DNA of 50,382 bases, taken from positions 1-50,382 of the forward strand of contig JBMNSJ010000009.1 in the NCBI GenBank assembly GCA_050945135.1, given 5' to 3'. Positions 33,954-42,894 of the stretch are shown here, piece after piece. The DNA comes from WRIS01 sp050945135. Lineage in GTDB: Bacteria > Actinomycetota > Coriobacteriia > Coriobacteriales > Eggerthellaceae. Within the stretch, counting starts at the first letter, position 1. Each line of letters opens with the position of its first letter. The position numbers and the translations under genes are program-made. A model generated the notes under the pieces. That model saw nothing but the letters and a program-made list of their open reading frames with translations, was not told where the DNA came from and did no database searches.

Positions 33954-35706
33954 GAGCTTCCCCTTCTGAAGTCAAAGATTTTCGTTCCATGGCTGAAAAA
34001 GCGCAGTATTGTTCGCATTGTCCGCAGCCGATGCATTGAAGCTCATCGATCAGCGCATGATCAGTTTCGGGATTGCGTGAAATTGCGGGACAGCCGAGCG
34101 TTGTGCATACTCCGCACGATTGACAATTATCGTTTACGAATACGGGAGTATCACGCTTACGATCGATGAGGGCACAAGGCGAGCGGAATATGATTACGCT
34201 TAAGGCATCTGAACTGGTTGTTTCTTTAAGTGCTGTACGTACTACCTTTGCATTCATGGGGTCTAGCGTACGTACATCTTTGACACCCAAGGATTTAACG
34301 ACTGTTTCAAGATCGAGCTCTGTGCTCGGACGACCTTGCAGCGTTTCGCCATTAAAGGGATTTCCTTGCCTACCGGTCATCGCAGTCGTGCGGTTGTCCA
34401 AAATAAGAATCGTACCGCTTCCCTGGTTATATACCGTACCTATGAGAGAGCTGAGGCCGGAGTGCCCAAAGGTTGAATCTCCAATAACGCCCACGATAGG
34501 ACGATGTTTGTCCAAGTCTCGATATGCTAACTCAAAACCATGAGCCATCGAAACGGATGCACCCATATCAATGCAGGTATCAATAGCAGAAAGAGGTGCG
34601 AGCGCTCCTAAGGTGTAGCAGCCAATATCGCCTGTAACAATGGCTTTGATACGTTTGAGTTCTTTGAACACTAAACGATGCGGACAGCCTGCACAAAGAG
34701 CTGGTGGTCTGCCAGGAACATCATCATTGTTGGGGCGAGACTCGGGTACCGATAGTCCGAAAGCTACCTTTATAGCACCAGGAGTAAGTTCTCCGGCCTT
34801 GGAAAGAGGTGCGAGAGGCTTGCTGAGTTCTATGCCCAGAGAGGCTACTTGACTGGAGAGATAAGTAGACGCTTCTTCGATGACGTATACCTTATCAACC
34901 GAGCTAGCAAATTCACGCAACGCATTTTTAGGAAGAGGCCAGGTTACACCCAGCTTAAAGACTGATGCATGTGGTAGAGCCTCAACCACATGCTGGTACG
35001 TAGCGCCTGCACAAATGACACCAATCGAAGAATCACCAGGCAATGTGCGGTTATAGCGACAGTTTTCAACCCACGCCTCAAGCTCCGCCACGCGTAAGTC
35101 AAGGACGGTTCTTCGGGGTTTTGCGAAAGCAGGCATCATAACCCACTTTGCTGCGTTGCTTGTATAGTCGACGAGCTCTTTATGAAGCCGTTCCCCAGTT
35201 TGTACAGGTGTTTTTGTGTGTGAGATACGTACCGTTGATCTTATAAAAAAAGGTACATCAAATCGCTCGGATAATTCGAAAGAATCGCGCGCAAACTCAA
35301 GCGCCTCTTGTGAATCTGCAGGTTCGAGCATAGGAATGTTTGCGGCAAGTGCATAAAAGCGAGAATCTTGCTCATTTTGAGAGGAGTGCATTCCTGGATC
35401 GTCGGCAGCCATAATCAGCAAGCCCCCACCCACTCCAGTGTATGCAGCTGTGAACAAAGGATCAGCTGCCACGTTTACTCCAACATGCTTCATGGTAGTA
35501 AGGACTCGAGCACCAGCTGCTGAAGCACCGATTGCAACTTCAAGAGCTACTTTTTCGTTAGGAGACCATTCTGCATAGACTCCTTCTTTTTTGGCGAAGC
35601 TTTCCATGGTTTCGGTAGAAGGGGTTCCTGGGTATGCAGCTCCCACGCTAACACCAGCTTCCCATGCACCTTGGGCAATCGCCTCATTTCCTGACAATAG
35701 TTCCAT
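33946..35706 (-). CDS. iorA: Indolepyruvate:ferredoxin oxidoreductase, alpha subunit
   Basis: The 586-residue subunit has a pyrimidine-binding part (LSGNEAIAQGAWEAGV, AAYPGTPSTE), a thiamine diphosphate region (GDIGCYTLGALAP, then GDSTFGHSGLSSL with the DNRTTAMTG end), and two C-terminal [4Fe-4S] motifs: CQSCGVCTTLGCP and CIGCGQCEQYC. This order is normal for IorA. It oxidises transaminated Trp, Phe or Tyr in anaerobic fermentation, supplying reduced ferredoxin, which the Ech hydrogenase in this window could use. A palindrome at 35727-35740 lies just upstream. Confidence 0.95.
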   Translation of the reverse strand: MELLSGNEAIAQGAWEAGVSVGAAYPGTPSTETMESFAKKEGVYAEWSPNEKVALEVAIGASAAGARVLTTMKHVGVNVAADPLFTAAYTGVGGGLLIMAADDPGMHSSQNEQDSRFYALAANIPMLEPADSQEALEFARDSFELSERFDVPFFIRSTVRISHTKTPVQTGERLHKELVDYTSNAAKWVMMPAFAKPRRTVLDLRVAELEAWVENCRYNRTLPGDSSIGVICAGATYQHVVEALPHASVFKLGVTWPLPKNALREFASSVDKVYVIEEASTYLSSQVASLGIELSKPLAPLSKAGELTPGAIKVAFGLSVPESRPNNDDVPGRPPALCAGCPHRLVFKELKRIKAIVTGDIGCYTLGALAPLSAIDTCIDMGASVSMAHGFELAYRDLDKHRPIVGVIGDSTFGHSGLSSLIGTVYNQGSGTILILDNRTTAMTGRQGNPFNGETLQGRPSTELDLETVVKSLGVKDVRTLDPMNAKVVRTALKETTSSDALSVIIFRSPCALIDRKRDTPVFVNDNCQSCGVCTTLGCPAISRNPETDHALIDELQCIGCGQCEQYCAFSAMERKSLTSEGEAHV

Positions 35707-35726
35707 GTACCACTCTTTCGTCTTAG

Positions 35727-35740
35727 ATAGGTATACCTAT
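35727..35740. promoter_or_regulatory. 14-base palindrome in the iorA leader
   Basis: ATAGGTATACCTAT is a perfect palindrome 20 bases before the iorA start codon. On the - strand a TATTAT hexamer overlaps its upstream edge and may be a -10, which would place the palindrome at the transcription start. The regulator is unknown. Confidence 0.5.
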
Positions 35741-35783
35741 AATACTGTTGAATTTCTCGTATGGTCTTTAGCGAATTGAGGTC

Positions 35784-36230
35784 TTACTGGTTTTCTTGGT
35801 AAAGAAGGCAAAAGGCCCCAATTTGTACAATATCGCCATCGTGTAATACGCAGGTATCGATACTCTTATTATTTACCCATACCCCATTAAAAGAATTTGC
35901 GTCCTCTATTGAAAAACCTTCCTTCACACGCTGTATGAATGCATGCTCGCGTGAAACGGTCATATCATTGAGGAATATTTCATTTTGGGGATTACGGCCA
36001 ATGCTGTATCTGTTAGATTCGAGTGTAAGCACTGCATCAATCTGTGGACCACGAATAATGCGTAAAGCGCAGGATTTTTGACCCTCCTCAACTGGAGGGA
36101 CAATTTCTTCGCCGCTTACATGAACTGGCTGAAAGCTTTGTGTGCTCCCTAAAAATTTAAAGCCACAGGTAGAACAAATCGTATCCTGTTCTTGAATAGG
36201 ACTGTTGCATACAGGGCATTGAATTGTCAT
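35784..36230 (-). CDS. Zinc-ribbon and FHA domain protein
   Basis: The 148-residue protein has a zinc ribbon at its start (CPVC, then CSTCGFKF), a short linker, and a forkhead-associated domain from about residue 50 with YSIGRNPQNEIFLND, VSREHAFI and NGVWVNNKSI, where the Arg, Ser, His and Asn contacts are present. FHA domains bind phosphothreonine, so a Ser/Thr kinase should exist elsewhere in the genome. ATG 36230 is chosen for AAAGAGG upstream. It follows a D,D-carboxypeptidase gene on the same strand, which fits a link to cell-wall control. Confidence 0.85.
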   Translation of the reverse strand: MTIQCPVCNSPIQEQDTICSTCGFKFLGSTQSFQPVHVSGEEIVPPVEEGQKSCALRIIRGPQIDAVLTLESNRYSIGRNPQNEIFLNDMTVSREHAFIQRVKEGFSIEDANSFNGVWVNNKSIDTCVLHDGDIVQIGAFCLLYQENQ

Positions 36231-36275
36231 GGTTTTGCCTCTTTCTATCCTATACATTACGGCAATGTAGAGTCA

Positions 36276-37682
36276 TTATTCCGCGCCAACTTTGGTGCTT
36301 ATTAAAGGTGTTTCGTTAATGAGCACACTTTCGGCTTCGGTTGGCTGATTGGAAAAGCCCCTAAAGAGGCGATCCCACCATATGCCGATGCCTTCGAACA
36401 AATCTGGCGCCTTCACATCCTCGCATGCAAGTAGGTCAACCGTAATTAATTCATCATTGCGTTGCTTAAACGTAATAGAACCAACTTTGTCACCTGCTTC
36501 AACATCTCCAGTAATCGTATTATATTCGACACTTTGGTTGATATTGCCATTAAGATCAAAGATATCGACGGATTGATCGGGATTGGCAAGCGTTGCCTTT
36601 ACTGTCTTATCAATCCAGTCGGTATGGGTGACTTCAGCAATAAGAGGAACCTCTCGTGATTGGCCATCAAGGCTCATAGATGTGCTTTGCGGAGAGTGTG
36701 CTAAAGGATATGAAACCATGTGCTCAAAGTACCAATCAAACAATACGCTGGTGTCTTCGAAACGCATATTTTCATCAGTCGACTTCAATACGATGGCATA
36801 TACATCACCCTCGCCTCTGTTAGCAGCTCCAGCAAAACAATACCCTGCCGCATTAGTGAAGCCTGTCTTAATACCGCAAGCACCCTCATAATAAGACAGC
36901 AGCGCATCAGTGCTGGTGAGGGTAATGCTTGATTGAGATCCATCGGCATGCTTAACACTAATGGTATCTTCAGGCGTTGCAACAATAGAGCGAAATTGCT
37001 CGTTTTCCATTGCTTTTTGTGCAATGAGAGCAACATCATAAGCGCAGCTGTGCTGATCGCTCGCATATTGCCCGTCGTCAAGCCCATGAGGATTTGTAAA
37101 AACGGTATCCGTAACGCCTAACTCTTGAGCTAATGAATTCATTCTGTCAACAAAATAGCGCTGAGCCTCTTCGCCTTTTGCAGTACCTCCAGATAGCACT
37201 TCCCCAATACTTTCAGCGATCGCGAGAGCAGCATCATTTCCCGATGAAAGCATAAGACCCTTCATGGCTGCATCAAAGGTAAGGATATCTCCCTCCTGTA
37301 AAGAAGCAGAAGACTCCCCCACCGACGCAGCATTTGCTGAAACAGTGATGAAGGTTCCTTCATCGGCATTTTCGAGAGCTACCAGCGCAGTCATAATTTT
37401 CGTAATTGATGCAATCTGTGCGGGTGAATATGAATTGCGCTCGAAAAATACCGTGTTATCGGAATTCATAACAATTGCAAACTCAGCATCTATGCTTGCA
37501 CATTGCGCAAGAGATAAACCCCGAGAGTCAACTGTTTCACCAAGGACAATGTCTGCTTTACGCACATCAGCATATGCATCCTGTGTAGTGAAGCTAAGGT
37601 AAAACGAGCAGGCAAGAAGAAGCGCAAGACCGCAGCGAAAGAATCGATTAAGGAGGCTTAAGTCGGAATTATCCAACTTCAT
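36276..37682 (-). CDS. D-alanyl-D-alanine carboxypeptidase (DacF/PBP5-like)
   Basis: This low-mass penicillin-binding protein trims the terminal D-Ala of peptidoglycan stem peptides. The ~468-residue protein has a signal peptide (hydrophobic stretch ~17-30, cleavage near AYA-DV), then S92-x2-K95 (SITK), S147-G-N149 (SSGND) and K272-T-G274 (IKTGFTNAAG), followed by the PBP5-type C-terminal beta domain. The start is uncertain: ATGs at 37694, 37691 and 37682 all overlap the end of the ACT-domain gene, and AAAGG lies before them. No clear membrane anchor at the end is seen. Confidence 0.9.
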   Translation of the reverse strand: MKLDNSDLSLLNRFFRCGLALLLACSFYLSFTTQDAYADVRKADIVLGETVDSRGLSLAQCASIDAEFAIVMNSDNTVFFERNSYSPAQIASITKIMTALVALENADEGTFITVSANAASVGESSASLQEGDILTFDAAMKGLMLSSGNDAALAIAESIGEVLSGGTAKGEEAQRYFVDRMNSLAQELGVTDTVFTNPHGLDDGQYASDQHSCAYDVALIAQKAMENEQFRSIVATPEDTISVKHADGSQSSITLTSTDALLSYYEGACGIKTGFTNAAGYCFAGAANRGEGDVYAIVLKSTDENMRFEDTSVLFDWYFEHMVSYPLAHSPQSTSMSLDGQSREVPLIAEVTHTDWIDKTVKATLANPDQSVDIFDLNGNINQSVEYNTITGDVEAGDKVGSITFKQRNDELITVDLLACEDVKAPDLFEGIGIWWDRLFRGFSNQPTEAESVLINETPLISTKVGAE

Positions 37683-38094
37683 ACAGTTCATCATCCTTTA
37701 CTAAGATATAACCCTGCTCTTCTAGCAGCTCAGTTATACCTACATAATCGATTTTGAGCACATCTACAGCAAACTCCTCATTAACAGAAAAGCAGTATCC
37801 GTACTCGACGTTGATATCCTTTGAGTCAAGAAACTCAAGTAGTTCCGCTAGGCCACCTTGGCGATCGGGAACGCGCACGCCCACAACAGGAACAATCTTT
37901 GCGCGGTAGCCAGCATCGCTAAGAGCCTTTTCAGCAAGCTCTGGAGTGTCACAGAAAATACGCGCAATACCGAAGTCTTCGGTGTCGGCTAAGAACATGG
38001 CGCGCATGTTAATTCCTGCATCTGCGATAGTTCTGCACACGCGTGCAAGATGACCTTTTTCATTTTCGATAAATACTGTCAGCTGGGAAATCAT
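37669..38094 (-). CDS. ACT domain protein linked to phenylacetate-CoA ligase
   Basis: The 141-residue protein is two ACT domains in tandem: residues ~1-70 (ISQLTVFIENEKGHLARVCR) and ~72-140 (VGVRVPDRQGGLAELLEFL). ACT domains bind amino acids and regulate metabolism; this kind is often coded beside paaK in anaerobes. It starts 2 bases after the paaK stop with AAGGGA upstream and overlaps the carboxypeptidase gene. A role as an aromatic amino acid sensor is inference. Confidence 0.88.
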   Translation of the reverse strand: MISQLTVFIENEKGHLARVCRTIADAGINMRAMFLADTEDFGIARIFCDTPELAEKALSDAGYRAKIVPVVGVRVPDRQGGLAELLEFLDSKDINVEYGYCFSVNEEFAVDVLKIDYVGITELLEEQGYILVKDDELYEVG

Positions 38095-38096
38095 TG

Positions 38097-39404
38097 TTAG
38101 TTCCCTTCTTCTCGTAAGTCTAGGATACGCTTTGCTTTTCCTTCGCTTCGTTCAATAGTTTTTGGTTCGACAATTCGCACATCAACAGCTACTTGGAGAT
38201 TGCTCTTGAGTTCTGCTGCAACATTTTTTCTGAGTGCTTCGAGTTTTCTCACTTCGTCGAAAGGAAAATCTGGAACGGTTTCAATCTGCAGCTCCACATG
38301 ATCAAGAGGACCTCTACTGGTCAAGATTATGCGATATTGAGCGGTTATCTCGTCAAACTTGGTAATTACTTCTTCGATTTGTGACGGGAACACATTCACG
38401 CCGCGAATAATAAGCATATCGTCTGTTCTGCCCGCAATACGGTCTATGCGACGAAAAGTTCTACCGCAAGAACAGGTTCCGGGGATAATGCGCGTGATGT
38501 CGCGCGTACGATAACGCACGAGCGGGGAACACTGCTTTACCAAGGTGGTAAATACCGCTTCACCCCATTCACCATCAGGAACTGGCTCCAGAGTATCAGG
38601 GTTGACGATTTCTACAATGAACTGGTCTTCGCAAACATGAAGACCGTTTTGGTGTTCACACTCACACGCAACGCCTGGTCCCATAACCTCCGACAAGCCG
38701 TAAATATCGAGAACTTTTAAACCGAGCTTCTCTTCAATTTCATGTCGCATGCCTTCAGAGCAAGGCTCTGCACCAAGAATCGCAGCAGATACGTTAAAGT
38801 CTTTCGCGGGATTGTATCCCTCTTCAATAGCTTGCTCAGCAATCATCAAAGCATAAGAAGGTGTGCAGCACAAAATATCAGTCTTGAAATCTTTTAAAAA
38901 CTGAATTTGTCGCTTTGTGTTTCCGGAAGACATGGGCACTACTGTGCAACCCACTGCCTCACCACCTTGATGAGCTCCAAGACCACCGGTAAACAGACCA
39001 TAGCCATAAGCAATTTGGACAATGCTGCTCTTAGAGCCTCCCGCTGCAACAATAAAGCGGCCAAAACAATCCGCCCAGTTTTTAAGATCGTCGTTGGTGT
39101 ATCCAACAACGGTAGCGTTTCCCGTTGTTCCTGAGGATGCGTGAATGCGCGTTACTTCTTCATTTGGTACGGCAAACATGTTGAAAGGATATCCATCGCG
39201 TAAGTTTTGCTTAATCGTAAAAGGAAGCTTTGTTAGATCGTTAAGCGTTTTTATTTCGTCAGGCTTAACTCCCGCCGCATCAAAGGACTCTCGATAAAAA
39301 GGAATTCGTTCATACACGTATGCGATTAGCTCAGAGAGCCGCTTTTCCTGAAGTGATTTAATGTCTTGTGATTCCATTGTTTCGAGTTCGGGTTGATGAT
39401 ACAC
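38097..39404 (-). CDS. paaK: Phenylacetate-CoA ligase
   Basis: PaaK activates aryl-acetates with ATP and CoA. The 435-residue AMP-forming enzyme has the phosphate-loop SSGTTGNATVVGYT (90-103), IYGLSEVMGPGVACEC (adenine-binding region with the Glu), YRTRDI and RTDDMLIIRGVNVFP hinge, and the C-terminal domain with EGKAKRI holding the catalytic-type lysine. Together with IorAB it fits a route aryl-pyruvate to aryl-acetyl-CoA to aryl-acetate, run in reverse for ATP or forward for activation. The start is GTG at 39404 with AAGGA upstream. Confidence 0.93.
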   Translation of the reverse strand: MYHQPELETMESQDIKSLQEKRLSELIAYVYERIPFYRESFDAAGVKPDEIKTLNDLTKLPFTIKQNLRDGYPFNMFAVPNEEVTRIHASSGTTGNATVVGYTNDDLKNWADCFGRFIVAAGGSKSSIVQIAYGYGLFTGGLGAHQGGEAVGCTVVPMSSGNTKRQIQFLKDFKTDILCCTPSYALMIAEQAIEEGYNPAKDFNVSAAILGAEPCSEGMRHEIEEKLGLKVLDIYGLSEVMGPGVACECEHQNGLHVCEDQFIVEIVNPDTLEPVPDGEWGEAVFTTLVKQCSPLVRYRTRDITRIIPGTCSCGRTFRRIDRIAGRTDDMLIIRGVNVFPSQIEEVITKFDEITAQYRIILTSRGPLDHVELQIETVPDFPFDEVRKLEALRKNVAAELKSNLQVAVDVRIVEPKTIERSEGKAKRILDLREEGN

Positions 39405-39443
39405 GTAACCTATCCTTCCAATGCGTTTTTACTTATTGATATT

Positions 39444-41645
39444 CTAACTCGTTACTGGCTCTTGCGCAGTTTTCTGTTCTTCTTTCTTTGGACCTTCCAC
39501 AGTTATCTCGTCTTTCGGTTCGTAAACTGAGTTAAACACGTTTTCGTAGAGCAAGGTTCCTTGCCTGTCTTTAACGGTACGAACAACGCTAATCTTAGAT
39601 CCATCGCTGCCATAGGTCTTGATGTAGCTTTCACCAGGACTCAAAGTCTCATCCGTGACAGTACGCTTTTTATATTTTTCGCCTTCTTCCCAGTTTCCTG
39701 TTGAAGTGCTTACCTGATAGTCGGGATTTATTCCATACAGCACCACAGAAATGCTTGTATCGGTATAGCTGGTTTGCAGCAAAATATCCGAGGTGGTGTC
39801 GTTTTTCCAGCGTAAGTCAAGATCGGGCCAGCTTACCGCTGCGTCTCGTCCAGCTGGATAACTTGCAATATAGAGAGAATGGTTATGTCTTTGAACAATA
39901 GGAAGGCCAGAATTGTATACCGCATTAAAGACCGTAGTGGCTACCTGACAAATACCGCCTCCAATTTCATCAACATATTCGCCATTAATAATTGAGCCAG
40001 CTCCTCTAAACCCTGCTTCCTCGTTGCAGTTTCCTGCGGTTTCGTTAAAGGACCACACCCCGCCATCAGCTTTTACTATTGAATTATGCAAAAGATCAGA
40101 CACGAGATGGATATTATGATTACGATTCTCCACGTTTGCCGTGTATTCGGTGGTGAAGTCTGATATTTTTTCGACAACCCCGGTATCGAGAGCGTCTTGC
40201 AGGCTCATTGTTTCAGGAATGGACGCTGACTCGGCTTCTACAACAACTTGACCGGTAACAGGCTCCTCGGCATTAAATAGTTTGGTATTAAGGTTATCGA
40301 TAGCCTCTCGCGTTTTTGGAATAGTCCCCGAACTTTGCGTATGTACCTGAATCGAGCCGCCGTCATTAACAAAACCTATTCGCACTTCGCTCTCATTGAA
40401 GCTTGCTCTTAGGTGTGATTGCAGTGAGACCTTAGCAAGATCATAGCTTACGAAGGCTTCAAGCTCCCACGCATCCTCCCCGCTTTCAATTAACCTCGTC
40501 TGAATCCAGCTACCAAGCTCTGTTGGCTCAGCATCCCAGGCAACACCGTGATACATGAAACGAACACCGTGCATAATCGCTTGATTAATGCTCTCGGCTG
40601 TTTTCGAAGCTTTTTCTTCATCGATTTGCAGAGGGGCATATTCTGCTTGAGCAATGAAGCTAACCTCTTGGTTTGTATTGAGAAGAAGAACGTTATCGAG
40701 CTCTTTCTCGAAGGCTTTTCTGTCAATCATCGTACCATCATGACCAGGGATTACCTCGGCATGCCCTTCAATAACGCTTACTCCGTAATTGACACGCAGG
40801 TCTCCAATGGTTAAATCGATATCTTGCGCCAGTGCTTCAAGCGCACCTTGGTCATAGCGTGCCCACGGATCTATAACAGAACCACTGATTCCCGCTACAA
40901 GACGAGCGAAAATACCGCCGTCCTCTCGTCCGAGAGCGAGCGCTGCTCGCACCATCTCTTTCGTATCGAGATTTGCACCCAAACTTCCCGCATCGGTTTG
41001 CCATACGAGTTTATTTGCTTGAACTTCTTCTACTGAATGTTGCTCAGCAAAGCTTTCGTCATTGGTCTGCGCAAGTGAAGCCTCCAGGTTTTTGCTTGCC
41101 TCTTCGTTGGCAAAGATGTAGACGTGGGTATTCATAAGCCGAGGACTGTAGGTACTCTCGATGAGCTTTTCTGCCTCTTCTGCGGTTTTCCCGCCGAGTT
41201 CTATCTCACCTACCTTTACGCCTGGATAAATCTTTCCGTAATTAACGCCATGGTCAATAAGCCCACCAACGACAACAAGGCACAACAATACAGCAATCAA
41301 ACGAGCAAGCTTGTTTTTGGTAATGAAAGTAAAGATGCTTCCGAAGATAACTCCAAAGGCGCGCCCAATAGCAGCAAAAAGAGAGCCAAAACCTTTACGT
41401 GCGGGCTTTGCCCCAGATGCGTTATGCTTTACGCCAGACTTTTCTTTCGTCCAAACAGCCGGTTGATTGTTAATGCCAGAGTTTTTGGACTTTTTTACAC
41501 TTGGTTTTTTAGGTTTAGGGGCAGCGGAGCTAGTCTTTGTTTTCGGCTGAGTACTTTTTTTCTGCCCATTAGCAGTAAAACGCGCCGAATTGCTTCGTGC
41601 GCGCGATTTTGAATCTGAAATCTTTCGACGAGTTGGCTTACTCAC
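39444..41645 (-). CDS. VanW family protein with peptidoglycan-binding-like domain
   Basis: The 733-residue protein starts with a ~95-residue Lys/Ser/Pro-rich cytosolic part, has one membrane helix (KLARLIAVLLCLVVVGGLID, near 113-133), then a large outer part with a G5/PG_binding_4-like region (GKTAEEAEKLI; VIPGHDGTMIDRKAFEKEL) and the VanW domain (GGGICQVATTVFNAVYNSGL, RHNHSLYIASYPAGRDA). VanW is found in some vancomycin-resistance clusters, but its function is unknown and most members lie outside them; no van ligase is seen here. Its GTG start overlaps the stop of the phosphatidyltransferase gene as GTGA. Confidence 0.88.
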   Translation of the reverse strand: MSKPTRRKISDSKSRARSNSARFTANGQKKSTQPKTKTSSAAPKPKKPSVKKSKNSGINNQPAVWTKEKSGVKHNASGAKPARKGFGSLFAAIGRAFGVIFGSIFTFITKNKLARLIAVLLCLVVVGGLIDHGVNYGKIYPGVKVGEIELGGKTAEEAEKLIESTYSPRLMNTHVYIFANEEASKNLEASLAQTNDESFAEQHSVEEVQANKLVWQTDAGSLGANLDTKEMVRAALALGREDGGIFARLVAGISGSVIDPWARYDQGALEALAQDIDLTIGDLRVNYGVSVIEGHAEVIPGHDGTMIDRKAFEKELDNVLLLNTNQEVSFIAQAEYAPLQIDEEKASKTAESINQAIMHGVRFMYHGVAWDAEPTELGSWIQTRLIESGEDAWELEAFVSYDLAKVSLQSHLRASFNESEVRIGFVNDGGSIQVHTQSSGTIPKTREAIDNLNTKLFNAEEPVTGQVVVEAESASIPETMSLQDALDTGVVEKISDFTTEYTANVENRNHNIHLVSDLLHNSIVKADGGVWSFNETAGNCNEEAGFRGAGSIINGEYVDEIGGGICQVATTVFNAVYNSGLPIVQRHNHSLYIASYPAGRDAAVSWPDLDLRWKNDTTSDILLQTSYTDTSISVVLYGINPDYQVSTSTGNWEEGEKYKKRTVTDETLSPGESYIKTYGSDGSKISVVRTVKDRQGTLLYENVFNSVYEPKDEITVEGPKKEEQKTAQEPVTS

Positions 41646-42313
41646 GTACTAGGCCTATCTGCGCTTTCTTTGTGCTCGCGTACTTTTTTATATGCAGTAT
41701 AAAGATAATACACCCAAGTTGAAAAGCTTAACACAAGACCCAAATATACAAACCAGATACCCCAAGAAACATCGACCGCATTAAAACCAGGAAGCCAGGC
41801 AAAATCGCAGATGCCAAGTCCTGGTATCAAAGGCCAGTTTAAAAGCAAGCCAACAAATCCAAAAAGTAAGGCCGCTGTTGCCGCTTTACCTGCAAATATG
41901 ACGGGAATTCTAATCTTATATCGCCTCAGCAAACCCGCACCACCAAGCAAGAGAAGCCCATCACGTAATAAAATAAATACTACAATCCACATAGGGATAC
42001 GACCGATAAGCAGGAGTCCCAAAACACCTGAGAACACTAAGATTCTATCTACCGCAGGATCAAGAAGCTGCCCTAGCCTTGTAACGGTGTTTGTCCTACG
42101 AGCTATTTGTCCATCAATCCAGTCGGTACAGGCTGCAATAGCAAAAACAAGTGTTGCTAAAAGATCGAAGCCTTCGTAGAGGAGTACGAAAAAGACAGGA
42201 ACCAGACATAGGCGTATAAACGATATAAAATTGGGTATAGTAAATATCTTATTACTTACAGCAATATTTTCGCTTGCATCTTGTGGGCTATGCCCTTTGC
42301 TCGAAGCATGCAA
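41642..42313 (-). CDS. CDP-alcohol phosphatidyltransferase (second PgsA-like enzyme)
   Basis: The ~223-residue membrane protein has the complete motif DWIDGQIAR, then G, D and D at normal spacing (LGQLLDPAVD), with about six helices. It makes phosphatidylglycerol phosphate or, if it uses phosphatidylglycerol, cardiolipin. It is separate from the PgsA-CinA fusion at 9729. The start is uncertain: TTG 42313 has GAAAGG nine bases upstream and is preferred; a TTG at 42364 opens the same frame but lacks a site. The last four bases overlap the VanW gene start. Confidence 0.82.
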   Translation of the reverse strand: MHASSKGHSPQDASENIAVSNKIFTIPNFISFIRLCLVPVFFVLLYEGFDLLATLVFAIAACTDWIDGQIARRTNTVTRLGQLLDPAVDRILVFSGVLGLLLIGRIPMWIVVFILLRDGLLLLGGAGLLRRYKIRIPVIFAGKAATAALLFGFVGLLLNWPLIPGLGICDFAWLPGFNAVDVSWGIWFVYLGLVLSFSTWVYYLYTAYKKVREHKESADRPST

Positions 42314-42389
42314 TGTGTATGCCTTTCGATCTCGTCTTTTTTGCCACTTGTAGGATATGCGCAATGTGCACTACCATCATATAACGTAA

Positions 42390-42417
42390 AACCGGATCCG
42401 CAAACGCGAACCCGGTT
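42390..42417 (-). terminator. Possible terminator after the ech operon
   Basis: Read on the - strand, AACCGG (42417-42412) pairs with CCGGTT (42395-42390), followed by TTAC. The stem is short and the loop is 16 bases, so it is weak. It lies 28 bases after the echF stop. Confidence 0.4.
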
Positions 42418-42445
42418 ACAAAATGGTTAAGATGTGAAGATTGGT

Positions 42446-42889
42446 TTATGCTTCTCCCTTTTCGCGAGCTGCTTTCGCTTCCAATGCAGCCTTAATCTTC
42501 GCAGCTTTTTCTGCCTCTTTGGCTTCTTTAGCCGCAATTTCCTCTGCACTTGGTGCTGCCTTTACCGCAGAAAATACTGATTTTTCGACTGCGACAGCTG
42601 TATAGGATGGCTCCATGGTAAGGCTATCTTCTGGGCATTCGTAGACGCAGCTGTTGCACTGAACGCACCTGAACGGATCAATCGACCAGGATGTAGCAGG
42701 TTTATCCACAGTTATGGCACCAGCAGGACAGCGCTTCTCGCAAATCCCGCAGAATATGCATGACTCAATGTCGATAGCAATGTGTCCCTTTAATCCGTCG
42801 GGCACAAAGCGTGTTTGAGCAGGATATTGAATGGTTTCAGGACGCTTAAATATCGAAGATAGCGTCATTTTGCTTAGTTTTGTACCCAT
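42446..42889 (-). CDS. echF: Ech hydrogenase subunit F (NuoI-like ferredoxin subunit)
   Basis: EchF carries two [4Fe-4S] clusters that pass electrons from ferredoxin to the hydrogenase. In this 147-residue protein the clusters are C44-x2-C47-x2-C50-x3-C54 (CIFCGICEKRCP) and C75-x2-C78-x2-C81-x3-C85 (CVQCNSCVYECP). Residues 113-147 form an Ala/Lys/Glu-rich helical tail (EEIAAKEAKEAEKAAKIK and on) that ordinary EchF does not need. It starts 5 bases after echE, with GGAGAGG upstream. It is the last gene of the six-gene operon. Confidence 0.92.
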   Translation of the reverse strand: MGTKLSKMTLSSIFKRPETIQYPAQTRFVPDGLKGHIAIDIESCIFCGICEKRCPAGAITVDKPATSWSIDPFRCVQCNSCVYECPEDSLTMEPSYTAVAVEKSVFSAVKAAPSAEEIAAKEAKEAEKAAKIKAALEAKAAREKGEA

Positions 42890-42894
42890 AGACT

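Noticed and set aside
37264..37602. 112-residue frame opposite the carboxypeptidase gene
   Set aside because: Antisense shadow of a well-supported gene.
39444..41645. Vancomycin resistance locus because of VanW
   Set aside because: No VanH, VanA-type ligase, VanX, VanR or VanS is present; VanW proteins are common outside such loci.
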